From: Massilia sp. UBA2709
GTDB lineage: Bacteria; Pseudomonadota; Gammaproteobacteria; Burkholderiales; Burkholderiaceae_D
Direction of reading: 5' to 3'
Assembly (NCBI GenBank): GCA_002354135.1
Contig: DEKZ01000439.1
Location: 1-18,414 of the forward strand
DNA: 18,414 nt
The translations under genes and the position numbers were made by a program. Position 1 is the stretch's first letter. Each line of letters opens with the position of its first letter. This document shows, one piece after another, positions 6,898 to 14,011 of the stretch. Under the pieces are notes generated by a model. The model saw only the letters and a list, made by a program, of their open reading frames with translations. It was not told where the DNA came from and ran no database searches.

Positions 6898-7836
6898 ATG
6901 AGCAAATTCGCATTCCTGTTCACCGGCCAGGGCGCGCAAGCGGTCGGCATGCTGAATGGCTTCGCCGGCAACCCGGTGGTCGAGCAAACCGTGGCTGAAG
7001 CCTCCGACGCGCTCGGCATGGACATCGGCAAACTGATCGCCGAAGGCCCGAAGGAAGAACTCGACCTCACCACCAACACCCAGCCGGTCATGCTGACCGC
7101 GGCCGTCGCCGTCTACCGCGCCTGGATCGCCGCCGGCGGTCCCCAGCCCGCCGTCGTGGCCGGCCACAGCCTGGGCGAATACTCGGCCCTGGTGGCCGCC
7201 GGCGTGATCGACTTCAAGGATGCGGTCCCGCTGGTGCGTTTCCGCGCCCAATCGATGCAGGAAGCGGTGCCGGTCGGGCAGGGCGGCATGGCCGTCGTGC
7301 TGGGCCTGAATGCCGACGACGTGCGCGCTGTCTGCGCCGAGGCTGCACAGGGCGAAGTCGTCGAAGCCGTCAACTTCAACGAGCCGACCCAGATCGTGAT
7401 CGCCGGCCACACGGCCGCCATCGACCGCGCCTGCGAGATCGCCAAGGCCAAGGGCGCCAAGCGCGCCATGAAGCTGGCGGTGTCGGCGCCTTTCCACTCG
7501 TCGCTGCTGAAGCCGGCATCGGATCGCCTGCGCGACTACATGGCCAAGCTCACTTTCAATGCGCCGAAGATCGATTTGATCAACAATGTCGATGTCGCTA
7601 TCCTGAACGATCCGGAAGCAATCAAGGACGCCCTGGTGCGCCAGGCCGCCGGCCCGGTGCGCTGGGTCGAGACCATGCAGAAGATGGCCGCCAGCGGCAT
7701 CACCCAGGTCATCGAATGCGCCCCGAGCAAGACCCTGATCGGCATGGCCAAGCGCATCGACCCGGTGCTGGCCGGCGAAGCCCTGGTCGACCAGGCCGCG
7801 CTCGAGCGCGTGCTCGAAGCTGTCAAAAGCGCCTGA
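6898..7836 (+). CDS. fabD: malonyl-CoA:ACP transacylase (FabD)
   Basis: The product is 312 aa. FabD transfers malonyl from CoA to the ACP phosphopantetheine arm. The N-terminal FTGQGAQ, the nucleophile elbow GHSLGEY with S91, R116 in RFRAQSM and H200 in APFHSSL are all in place. AAGGA (6883-6887) lies 10 nt before ATG 6898; the same unusually long spacing is seen at fabG. The gene follows fabH by 33 nt and precedes fabG by 32 nt. Confidence 0.98.
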   Translation: MSKFAFLFTGQGAQAVGMLNGFAGNPVVEQTVAEASDALGMDIGKLIAEGPKEELDLTTNTQPVMLTAAVAVYRAWIAAGGPQPAVVAGHSLGEYSALVAAGVIDFKDAVPLVRFRAQSMQEAVPVGQGGMAVVLGLNADDVRAVCAEAAQGEVVEAVNFNEPTQIVIAGHTAAIDRACEIAKAKGAKRAMKLAVSAPFHSSLLKPASDRLRDYMAKLTFNAPKIDLINNVDVAILNDPEAIKDALVRQAAGPVRWVETMQKMAASGITQVIECAPSKTLIGMAKRIDPVLAGEALVDQAALERVLEAVKSA

Positions 7837-7868
7837 ACCAATTTGCACTAGATAAGGACAAGAACCAG

Positions 7869-8606
7869 ATGAATCTGCAGAACCAAGTCGCCCTCGTCAC
7901 CGGCGCATCGCGCGGCATCGGCAAGGCCATCGCCCTCGAACTGGCCCGCCAGGGCGCGAAAGTCGTCGGCACCGCCACCAGCGAAGCCGGCGCCGAAGCG
8001 ATCAGCGCCTACCTGGCCGAATTCGGCGGCAAGGGCGTGGTGCTGAACGTCACCGACGCCGAGCGCTGCGCCGCCGTCGTCGACGAAGTGCAAAAGACTT
8101 TCGGCAGCCTGTCCATCCTCGTGAACAATGCCGGCATCACCCAGGACAACTTGGCCATGCGCATGAAGGACGAGGAGTGGGACAGTGTCATCACCACCAA
8201 CCTGACCGCCGTCGGCCGCCTGTCGCGCCTGGTCCTGCGCGGCATGATGAAGGCCAAGCACGGCCGCATCATCAATATCACCTCGGTGGTGGGCGCCTCG
8301 GGCAACCCGGGCCAGATGAACTATGCCGCCGCCAAAGCCGGCGTGGCCGGCATGACCCGCGCGCTGGCGCGCGAGATCGGCAGCCGCAACATCACCGTCA
8401 ACTGCGTGGCGCCGGGCTTCATCGACACCGACATGACCAAGGCCCTGGGCGAAGGCCAGCACGAGGCGCTGCTGACCCAGATCCCGCTGGGCCGCCTGGG
8501 CCAGCCGGAAGACATCGCCCACGCGGTGGCCTTCCTCGCCGGTCCGACCGCCGCCTACATCACCGGCACCGAGCTGCACGTGAACGGCGGCATGTACATG
8601 AATTGA
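7869..8606 (+). CDS. fabG: 3-oxoacyl-ACP reductase (FabG)
   Basis: The product is 245 aa, a short-chain dehydrogenase that reduces 3-oxoacyl-ACP with NADPH. Motifs are the cofactor-binding TGASRGIG (11-18), NNAG (86-89), N111, S139 and the catalytic Y152 with K156 in NYAAAK, then VAPGFIDTDM and the C-terminal GTELHVNGGMYMN. ATG 7869 was chosen because MNLQNQVALVTG is the family start and AAGGA (7854-7858) lies upstream; the open frame extends back to 7716 only inside fabD. A 180-nt gap with promoter signals separates it from acpP. Confidence 0.98.
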   Translation: MNLQNQVALVTGASRGIGKAIALELARQGAKVVGTATSEAGAEAISAYLAEFGGKGVVLNVTDAERCAAVVDEVQKTFGSLSILVNNAGITQDNLAMRMKDEEWDSVITTNLTAVGRLSRLVLRGMMKAKHGRIINITSVVGASGNPGQMNYAAAKAGVAGMTRALAREIGSRNITVNCVAPGFIDTDMTKALGEGQHEALLTQIPLGRLGQPEDIAHAVAFLAGPTAAYITGTELHVNGGMYMN

Positions 8607-8707
8607 TGCGGAAAGGGTCGGGGAGGGGCGAATTCGACAATTGCCCCGTTCTGAATCCCGGCGAATTCTCATCTTTTAGCAGGAATTTCGGCTGAATTAG
8701 CGTCAGA

Positions 8708-8729
8708 CGCCGAAAATAGTTTTTCGGCG
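8708..8729 (+). promoter_or_regulatory. 22-bp palindrome at the acpP promoter
   Basis: CGCCGAAAA (8708-8716), a TAGT spacer, then TTTTCGGCG (8721-8729) form a perfect 9-bp inverted repeat. It covers the position expected for the -35 region of the acpP promoter. It could be a repressor operator or a terminator-like hairpin after fabG. No regulator can be named from sequence alone. Confidence 0.55.
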
Positions 8730-8737
8730 CGCAAACC

Positions 8738-8746
8738 TGATAAAAT
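8738..8746 (+). promoter_or_regulatory. extended -10 promoter for acpP
   Basis: TGATAAAAT (8738-8746) is an extended -10 (TGn followed by TAAAAT). It lies 40 nt upstream of the acpP start codon. The -35 region is weak (AGTTTT, 17 nt upstream), which fits an extended -10 promoter. A dedicated promoter would let acpP be made in excess over fabG. Confidence 0.55.
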
Positions 8747-8786
8747 GCGCGCACTTTCCGCAACACATACCTAATGGAGCCATAAC

Positions 8787-9026
8787 ATGTCGGATATCGA
8801 ACAACGCGTTAAAAAAATCGTCGCTGAGCAACTGGGTGTTGCAGAAGCCGACATCAAAATCGAGTCCTCGTTCGTTGACGACCTCGGCGCTGATTCCCTG
8901 GACACCGTTGAACTGGTGATGGCCCTGGAAGACGAGTTCGAAATGGAAATCCCTGACGAGCAGGCTGAGAAGATCACCACCGTCAAGCAAGCTATCGACT
9001 ACGCAACCGCGCACGTCAAGGCCTAA
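8787..9026 (+). CDS. acpP: acyl carrier protein
   Basis: The product is 79 aa, small and acidic. The phosphopantetheine attachment site is S37 in GADSLDTVELVMALEDEF. ACP carries growing acyl chains between FabD, FabH, FabG and FabF and delivers them to PlsX. ATG 8787 has GGAG (8776-8779) 7 nt upstream. It lies between fabG and fabF as in E. coli, with its own promoter candidate upstream. Confidence 0.99.
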   Translation: MSDIEQRVKKIVAEQLGVAEADIKIESSFVDDLGADSLDTVELVMALEDEFEMEIPDEQAEKITTVKQAIDYATAHVKA

Positions 9027-9053
9027 GCTGTTTTAGATTTTCGGGAGAATCGC

Positions 9054-10301
9054 TTGAGTCGTTCACGCAACCGCCGCGTCGTCATTACCGGCCTGGGCTG
9101 CGTTTCACCTATCGGCAACACCGTTGCCGAGGCGTGGAGCGCGGCGCTGGCAGGCAAGTCAGGCATTGCCAATATCACCAAGTTCAATGCCGAGCCGTTT
9201 TCGACCCGTTTTGCGGGTGAAGTGAAGAACTTCAACGTCGAAGACTACCTGCCGGGCAAGGAAGGCCGTCACATGGATACCTTTATCCATTACGGCATGG
9301 CCGCCGGCATCCAGGCCCTGCAGGATTCGGGTCTTCAGGTCACCGAGGAAAACGCCGACCGCATCGGCGCGATCGTCGGGTCGGGCATCGGCGGCCTGCC
9401 GATGATCGAAGCGACCAAGGAAGAGTATGACGGTCGCGGTCCGCGCCGCATCTCGCCGTTCTTCGTGCCGGCGTCGATCATCAACATGATCTCGGGCGAC
9501 CTCTCGATCAAATTCGGGTTGCGCGGGCCGAACCTGGCCATCGTGACCGCCTGCACCACCGGCCTGCACTGCATCGGCGCGGCCGGCCGCCTGATCGAGT
9601 ACGGCGATGCCGACGTGATGATCGCCGGCGGCGCCGAGTCGACCATCTCGCCGCTGGGCCTGGGCGGTTTCGCCTCGGCACGCGCACTGTCGTCGCGCAA
9701 CGAGGATCCGGCCACGGCTTCGCGTCCCTGGGAACGCGACCGCGACGGCTTCGTGCTGGGCGAGGGCGCAGGTGTCCTGGTGCTGGAAGAATACGAGCAC
9801 GCCAAGGCGCGCGGCGCGAAGATCTACGCCGAGCTGCTCGGCTTCGGCATGAGCGCGGATGCGAATCACATCACCGCGCCGGTCGAGGACGGCAGTGGCG
9901 CGAGCCGCTGCATGATCTCGGCACTGGCCAACGCCGGCCTGAACGCCGACCAGGTGGATTACATCAACGCGCACGGCACCTCGACGCCGCTGGGCGACCT
10001 GGCCGAAGTGCAGGGCATCAAGCGTACCTTCGGCGACCACGCCAAGAAGCTGGTGGTCAACTCGACCAAGTCGATGACCGGCCACCTGCTGGGCGGCGCC
10101 GGCGGCCTGGAATCCGTGTTCACGGTGCTGGCGATCCATAACCAGGTGTCGCCACCGACGATCAACATGTTCAACCAGGATCCGGCCTGCGATCTCGACT
10201 TCGTCGCCAACACCGCGCGCGACATGACGATCAACTACGCCGTGAAGAACAACTTCGGTTTCGGCGGTACCAACGGTACCCTGGTCTTCGGTAAAGTTTG
10301 A
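9054..10301 (+). CDS. fabF: beta-ketoacyl-ACP synthase II (FabF), TTG start
   Basis: The product is 415 aa. FabF elongates acyl-ACP with malonyl-ACP. The Cys-His-His triad is visible: C167 in VTACTTG, H307 in NAHGTSTPLGD and H344 in KSMTGHLLG; the C-terminal NNFGFGGTNGTLVF is standard. The start is TTG 9054, giving (M)SRSRNRRVVITGLG. GGGAGA (9043-9048) is 5 nt upstream, and no ATG or GTG occurs between acpP and the conserved RRVVITG. The gene begins 27 nt after acpP and is the last fab gene of the block. Confidence 0.98.
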   Translation: MSRSRNRRVVITGLGCVSPIGNTVAEAWSAALAGKSGIANITKFNAEPFSTRFAGEVKNFNVEDYLPGKEGRHMDTFIHYGMAAGIQALQDSGLQVTEENADRIGAIVGSGIGGLPMIEATKEEYDGRGPRRISPFFVPASIINMISGDLSIKFGLRGPNLAIVTACTTGLHCIGAAGRLIEYGDADVMIAGGAESTISPLGLGGFASARALSSRNEDPATASRPWERDRDGFVLGEGAGVLVLEEYEHAKARGAKIYAELLGFGMSADANHITAPVEDGSGASRCMISALANAGLNADQVDYINAHGTSTPLGDLAEVQGIKRTFGDHAKKLVVNSTKSMTGHLLGGAGGLESVFTVLAIHNQVSPPTINMFNQDPACDLDFVANTARDMTINYAVKNNFGFGGTNGTLVFGKV

Positions 10302-10309
10302 ACCTGTCC

Positions 10310-10338
10310 CGCCCGGCTCTGTCTAACAGAGCCGGGCG
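10310..10338 (+). terminator. fabF: strong hairpin after fabF
   Basis: A 12-bp perfect stem pairs CGCCCGGCTCTG (10310-10321) with CAGAGCCGGGCG (10327-10338), with loop TCTAA. It begins 8 nt after the fabF stop. There is no T tract, so it may protect the 3' end or work with a factor rather than terminate alone. Confidence 0.6.
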
Positions 10339-10394
10339 CCTGACCCTGCCGCACCCCGCGCGCGGCAGGCGTCCTGCATCACTTTCCCCTTCTC

Positions 10395-10886
10395 ATGACC
10401 GCGATCGCCATCAGTGCGTTCGTTGCACCTTCACGCCGCCTGCGTCTTGCGCTCGGTGCGGCTGCGCTCGTCCATCTTGCCGCCGCGGCCTTCATTGCCG
10501 GCGTTGCGCCGCAACGCCTGGCGTTTGCCTTCCCCTGCGCATTCTTTTTCCTGCTCGCAGCCGCATTCTTGCTGCACCGATGCGCCAGCCTGACAAAGAC
10601 GCACCAGATTGATGTATCTGGAACCGGCACGGTGCGCCTGACGGTACAACAGAAGGTGGGAGCCGGCACTGCAGTCGACGCTGCCGCCGCCGTAACGCTG
10701 TTGCCTGGAAGCCTGTTCTGGCCGCAGCTGATGTTGTTACGGCTGGGCGATGCGGGCGGCAGGCAATGGGTCGTGCCGGTACTGCGCGACAGCCTCGCTC
10801 CCGACGAATATCGCGCTTTGCGGGTCGCGTTCGGCACCTTGTGTGGGCGAACTGTTACATCGGAAAGCGCCTCCGAAATACTTTGA
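10395..10886 (+). CDS. YgfX-like small membrane protein
   Basis: The product is 163 aa. Two hydrophobic segments (about residues 17-37 and 42-61) are followed by a soluble C-terminal domain containing LLPGSLFWPQLMLLRL and WVVPVLRDSL. This layout, together with residues resembling WML..G..LLRL and the late DS...E.RALR, recalls the gammaproteobacterial YgfX (CptA) family. There YgfX partners SdhE and has been linked to cell division or flavinylation; here no sdhE neighbour is present, so function is open. ATG 10395 has no ribosome site. Its stop codon overlaps the -35 of the rpoE promoter. Family assignment is moderate, coding status good. Confidence 0.7.
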   Translation: MTAIAISAFVAPSRRLRLALGAAALVHLAAAAFIAGVAPQRLAFAFPCAFFFLLAAAFLLHRCASLTKTHQIDVSGTGTVRLTVQQKVGAGTAVDAAAAVTLLPGSLFWPQLMLLRLGDAGGRQWVVPVLRDSLAPDEYRALRVAFGTLCGRTVTSESASEIL

Positions 10887-10911
10887 ACTTATTGCAGCCG
10901 GCCAACTCTTA
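10885..10911 (+). promoter_or_regulatory. rpoE: sigma-E-type autoregulatory promoter of rpoE
   Basis: GAACTT (10885-10890), a 16-nt spacer and TCTTA (10907-10911) closely resemble the RpoE/AlgU consensus (GAACTT, 16-17 nt, TCTGA). It stands in front of the gene for that sigma factor, as expected for autoregulation. The predicted leader to the GTG start is about 150 nt. A weaker look-alike, GAACTG-17 nt-TCCGA, occurs at 10849-10876. Confidence 0.65.
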
Positions 10912-10970
10912 GAATGAGAGGGATCGCAAGAAACCGTAGCGAGCGGAAGAAGTGCTGATCGAGGAGCGCA

Positions 10971-10988
10971 GCTGTACGCAAGTACAGC
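10971..10988 (+). promoter_or_regulatory. GNRA-capped hairpin in the rpoE leader
   Basis: GCTGTAC (10971-10977) and GTACAGC (10982-10988) form a perfect 7-bp stem closed by the GNRA tetraloop GCAA. It lies inside the predicted rpoE 5' leader, about 80 nt before the start codon. Confidence 0.45.
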
Positions 10989-11068
10989 GAGCACCGCAGA
11001 TCTGCAATTCGACGCGCAGTAGGTTTATTGCGATTCCTCGGCTTGCCGCGGTTTATGGGACACGGTCA

Positions 11069-11671
11069 GTGACGACAGAACGCGAGGGTGATCAACTGCT
11101 GGTCGAACGCGTCCAGGCCGGTGACCGGCAGGCGTTCGATCTGTTGGTGGCGAAGTATCAGCGTCGGCTGATGCGGCTGGTGTCGCGCCTCGTGCACGAC
11201 CCTGCCGAGGCCGAAGACGTGGTGCAGGAAACGTTCATCAAGGCGTTTCGCGCATTGCGCCATTTCCGCGGCGAGTCGGCGTTTTATACCTGGCTGTATC
11301 GAATAGGCATCAACACGGCAAAGAATTTTCTCGTCACACAGGGCAGGCGCGCGCCGACCTCGACCGAGGCAGATACGGAACGTGCTGAAGCGTTTGACGA
11401 TGCGGACAGTTTGCGCGACATTAACACACCGGAATCGGTGTTGGCGAGCAAGCAGATCGCTTATACGGTCAATGCGGCGATGGAGGCGCTACCGCTGGAA
11501 TTGCGGACAGCGATTGTTCTACGCGAAATTGAGGGTTTGAGCTACGAGGAAATCTCCGAAGTGATGGCGTGCCCGATCGGCACGGTGCGCAGCCGCATAT
11601 TCCGGGCGCGCGAAGTCATCGCCGAAAAATTGAAGCCGCTGCTCGATTTTCCGGGTGACAAACGTCGGTAG
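11069..11671 (+). CDS. rpoE: RNA polymerase sigma factor RpoE (ECF family)
   Basis: The product is 200 aa, the normal length, from GTG 11069; GGGA (11057-11060) lies 8 nt upstream. A longer in-frame reading from 10952 adds 39 residues without homology-like content and would swallow the leader hairpin. Region 2 spans DPAEAEDVVQETFIKAFRAL (44-63) and FYTWLYRIGIN; region 4 is LPLELRTAIVLREIEGLSYEEI with the DNA-reading helix PIGTVRSRIFRARE (169-182). It directs transcription of envelope-stress genes. The gene is followed by rseA and a DegP/DegQ-type protease, and a matching promoter precedes it. Confidence 0.96.
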   Translation: MTTEREGDQLLVERVQAGDRQAFDLLVAKYQRRLMRLVSRLVHDPAEAEDVVQETFIKAFRALRHFRGESAFYTWLYRIGINTAKNFLVTQGRRAPTSTEADTERAEAFDDADSLRDINTPESVLASKQIAYTVNAAMEALPLELRTAIVLREIEGLSYEEISEVMACPIGTVRSRIFRAREVIAEKLKPLLDFPGDKRR

Positions 11672-11738
11672 GTAGCGATGATCGCACCAATACCCTGCAC
11701 AACTTTTTGATCACACGGCTACCGTGATGGAACTACCG

Positions 11739-12041
11739 ATGGATACGAACAAAAAAAACCGCGAACACATTTCCGCCTTGTGCGACGATGCCTTGCCGAT
11801 GGGCGACCTGGAGCTGGCCGGCGCGGCCCTGCGCACGGCGGACGGCGAACAGGCGTGGGAAGTCTATCACCTCATCGGCGATATGCTGCGCACGGCTGAC
11901 ACGCCCCAGCTTTCGAGCGGATTTTCCGCCCGGCTCGCCGCGCGCCTGGCGGCCGAACCCCTGCATCCGCGGCGCAGCACCGCAGGCGAGGGCGAGCTGG
12001 CCACGCCGATGGCGCTGGCCGCTTCCTCGCCGTCCCCCTGA
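11739..12041 (+). CDS. rseA: RseA-like anti-sigma-E factor, short form without membrane segment
   Basis: The product is 100 aa. The N-terminal RseA domain is recognisable: REHISALCDDALP (8-20), then WEVYHLIGDMLR (40-51), the helix pattern that binds the sigma factor. ATG 11739 was preferred (GGA 7 nt upstream); ATG 11727 and GTG 11724 are in frame alternatives. E. coli RseA is about 216 aa, with a membrane helix after ~100 residues; this protein ends at that point in SSPSP. I read the three forward frames to 12200 and found no hydrophobic helix, so a simple frameshift does not explain it. No rseB follows. If functional, it is a cytoplasmic anti-sigma factor. Confidence 0.85.
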   Translation: MDTNKKNREHISALCDDALPMGDLELAGAALRTADGEQAWEVYHLIGDMLRTADTPQLSSGFSARLAARLAAEPLHPRRSTAGEGELATPMALAASSPSP

Positions 12042-12058
12042 AACGCCATGTTTCCTCC

Positions 12059-12083
12059 CGTTCCGGGCCCGCTGTCCGGAACG
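12059..12083 (+). terminator. 8-bp hairpin between rseA and the protease gene
   Basis: CGTTCCGG (12059-12066) pairs with CCGGAACG (12076-12083) across a 9-nt loop. No T tract follows. It may be a weak terminator or processing site separating rseA from the protease gene. The rest of 12042-12225 shows no clear promoter. Confidence 0.35.
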
Positions 12084-12225
12084 CCGCGCGCGAGCGCACA
12101 CCGCACAGCCGCGCCCGGGGCATGAGGCCCTTCCTCCCGCTGGCGAGATTCGCGCAGGGATGCGCGACAAGGCCCAGGTTTTTGGCTTACCATAACGTCA
12201 ATTCCTGACCTGACCCTTGATTCCC

Positions 12226-13677
12226 ATGACAAGCAAAACTGTGAGCGTCGTCCTGTCGGCACTGCTGGTTGCGTGTGCCGGTCTGTCCCTCCCCGGCGCG
12301 GCCCACGCTGCCGCCCCCGTGCCAACCCCGGTCGTGACCGGCCTGCCCGATTTTTCCGACCTGATCGAGAAGGCCGGGCCGGCAGTGGTCAACATCCGCA
12401 CCACCGAGCGCGTGCGCCTGGGGCAGGGCGGTCCGGGCGAGGAGGAAATGCAGGAGTTCCTGCGCCGTTTCTTCGGCCAGCCCATCCCGCGCCGCCGCTC
12501 GCCCCAGCAGGGTCAGGAAGAGCAGGTCGAGCGCGGCGTCGGCTCCGGCTTCATCATCTCGGACGACGGTTTCGTGCTGACCAACGCCCACGTGGTCGAG
12601 GGCGCCGACGAGGTCACCGTCACGCTCACCGACCGCCGCGAATTCAAGGCCAAGGTGCTGGGCGCCGACCGCCGCTCCGACGTCGCCCTGCTGAAGGTGG
12701 CGGCCACCAACCTGCCTTACCTGCGCACCGGCGATTCGAGCAAGATCCGTGTCGGCGAGTGGGTGATCGCGATCGGCTCGCCCTTCAACCTCGACAACAC
12801 CGTGACCGCCGGCATCATCTCGGCCAAGTCGCGCGATACCGGCGACTACCTGCCGCTGATCCAGAGCGACGTCGCGGTCAATCCGGGTAATTCCGGCGGC
12901 CCCCTGATCAACATGCGCGGCGAAGTCATCGGCATCAATTCGCAGATCGCCACCTTGTCCGGCGCCTATAACGGCATCTCCTTCGCCGTGCCGATCGACG
13001 AAGTGATGCGCGTCGCCGACCAGCTCAAGAAGACCGGCCGCGTCACCCGCGGGCGCCTGGGCGTGCAGATCAGCGAAGTCACGAAGGATGTGGCCGAGTC
13101 GCTCGGCCTGGGCAAGGCGCGCGGCGCCGAGGTCTCGATGGTGGAGCCGGGCGGCCCGGCCGAGAAGGGCGGCATCAAGGTCGGCGATATCATCCTGCGC
13201 TTCAACGGCCAGCCGATCGAGACCACGCGCGACCTGCCGCGCCTGGTCGGCGCCACCAAGGTCGGCACCAAGGCCACCGTCACGGTCTGGCGCCGCGGCG
13301 CCCAGCTCGACGTGCCGGTCACCATCGTGGAGCTGGAAGACGAGAAAGCCGCCGCCAACAAGCCGCAGTCGAACAAGCCGGCCCCGGGCCCGGCGCCGAA
13401 CGCGCTCGGCCTGCACGTATCGAACCTGACGGCCGAACAGCGCCGCGAGTTGCGCATCGAGGGCGGGGTGCTGGTCGATTCGAGCGAGGGCAGGGCGGCC
13501 ACCGCGGGCGTGCGCGCCGGCGACCTGATCCTGCAGATGAACAATGTCGAGATCAAGGACGCGGCCCAGTTCAACGCCCTGGCCGGCAAGCTCGATCCGA
13601 AGAAGAGCGTGGCGGTGCTGGTGCGGCGCGAGAACATCACGCAATACCTCGTCATCAAGCCGGCGGCCAGCAGGTGA
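12226..13677 (+). CDS. DegP/DegQ/MucD-type periplasmic serine endoprotease
   Basis: The product is 483 aa. Residues 1-28 look like a signal peptide (cleavage after AHA at 28); a lipobox-like LVAC at 14-17 is an alternative. The trypsin-like domain carries the triad H122 (TNAHVV), D152 (RRSDVALL) and S223 (NPGNSGGPL). Two PDZ domains follow (about 275-370 and 390-480), separated by a Pro/Asn/Lys linker. It degrades misfolded envelope proteins and can chaperone. Position after rpoE-rseA matches mucD of Pseudomonas. ATG 12226 is used; an in-frame TTG at 12217 adds three residues and neither has a clear ribosome site. DegP, DegQ and MucD cannot be separated by sequence here. Confidence 0.95.
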   Translation: MTSKTVSVVLSALLVACAGLSLPGAAHAAAPVPTPVVTGLPDFSDLIEKAGPAVVNIRTTERVRLGQGGPGEEEMQEFLRRFFGQPIPRRRSPQQGQEEQVERGVGSGFIISDDGFVLTNAHVVEGADEVTVTLTDRREFKAKVLGADRRSDVALLKVAATNLPYLRTGDSSKIRVGEWVIAIGSPFNLDNTVTAGIISAKSRDTGDYLPLIQSDVAVNPGNSGGPLINMRGEVIGINSQIATLSGAYNGISFAVPIDEVMRVADQLKKTGRVTRGRLGVQISEVTKDVAESLGLGKARGAEVSMVEPGGPAEKGGIKVGDIILRFNGQPIETTRDLPRLVGATKVGTKATVTVWRRGAQLDVPVTIVELEDEKAAANKPQSNKPAPGPAPNALGLHVSNLTAEQRRELRIEGGVLVDSSEGRAATAGVRAGDLILQMNNVEIKDAAQFNALAGKLDPKKSVAVLVRRENITQYLVIKPAASR

Positions 13678-13684
13678 TCGCCCG

Positions 13685-13954
13685 GTGATCAAGTTCACGC
13701 TCTATTCGCGCAGCTGGTGCCACCTGTGCGAAGACATGCTGGCGGCGCTGCGCAAGCTGGAAACGCCAGGGCGGCCATTCGAGATCGAGGTCATCGATGT
13801 CGATGCCGACCCGGCGCTCGTCGAACGCTTCGACGAGCTGGTGCCGGTGCTGTACGGCGACCTGGCCGAGCCGGAGCTGTGCCACTACTTCCTCGACGAG
13901 ACGGCGGTAAGGCGTTACCTGGAGCGGTACCAGCCGCTCGCATTGGGGACGTGA
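13685..13954 (+). CDS. glutaredoxin-like protein (DUF836 family)
   Basis: The product is 89 aa. A thioredoxin-fold N-terminus reads KFTLYSRSWCHLCEDM, with the redox pair C12 and C15 (CHLC), followed by EVIDVDADPALVERFDELVPVLY. This is the compact glutaredoxin-like family often found between degQ/mucD and lepA in betaproteobacteria. GTG 13685 was chosen: it starts directly before the first beta strand and lies 8 nt after the protease stop. No fitting later start exists. Its substrate is unknown; cotranscription with the protease gene is likely, and the REP-like copy D starts 9 nt after its stop. Confidence 0.88.
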   Translation: MIKFTLYSRSWCHLCEDMLAALRKLETPGRPFEIEVIDVDADPALVERFDELVPVLYGDLAEPELCHYFLDETAVRRYLERYQPLALGT

Positions 13955-13962
13955 CGCAGACC

Positions 13963-14007
13963 CGTAGGGTGGACCGGGCCATGAAAGGCGGCTCCGCCGT
14001 CCACGCG
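13963..14007 (+). repeat. REP-like palindromic element, copy D (plus orientation)
   Basis: The element begins CGTAGGGTGGAC and ends GTCCACGCG (13999-14007), the same ends as copy A. Its middle contains a second small hairpin, GGCGG with CCGCC (13987-13998). It sits just after the glutaredoxin-like gene. Confidence 0.75.
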
Positions 14008-14011
14008 TTCA

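Noticed and set aside
6013..7848. 611-aa open frame on the minus strand
   Set aside because: Antisense shadow of fabH and fabD; the real proteins have all catalytic residues on the plus strand.
7716..7868. N-terminal extension of FabG
   Set aside because: It lies inside fabD; FabG begins at MNLQNQVALVTG with a ribosome site upstream.
8627..8668. two copies of GGCGAATTC 33 bp apart after fabG
   Set aside because: Short, at no promoter-like spacing, and without a third copy; not enough to call an operator.
10298..10612. 104-aa plus-strand open frame after fabF
   Set aside because: It overlaps the fabF 3' end, the 12-bp hairpin and the start of the YgfX-like gene in another frame; no motif.
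10952..11068. 39-residue N-terminal extension of RpoE
   Set aside because: Not family-like, covers the leader hairpin, and the GTG at 11069 has a good ribosome site and gives the usual 200 aa.
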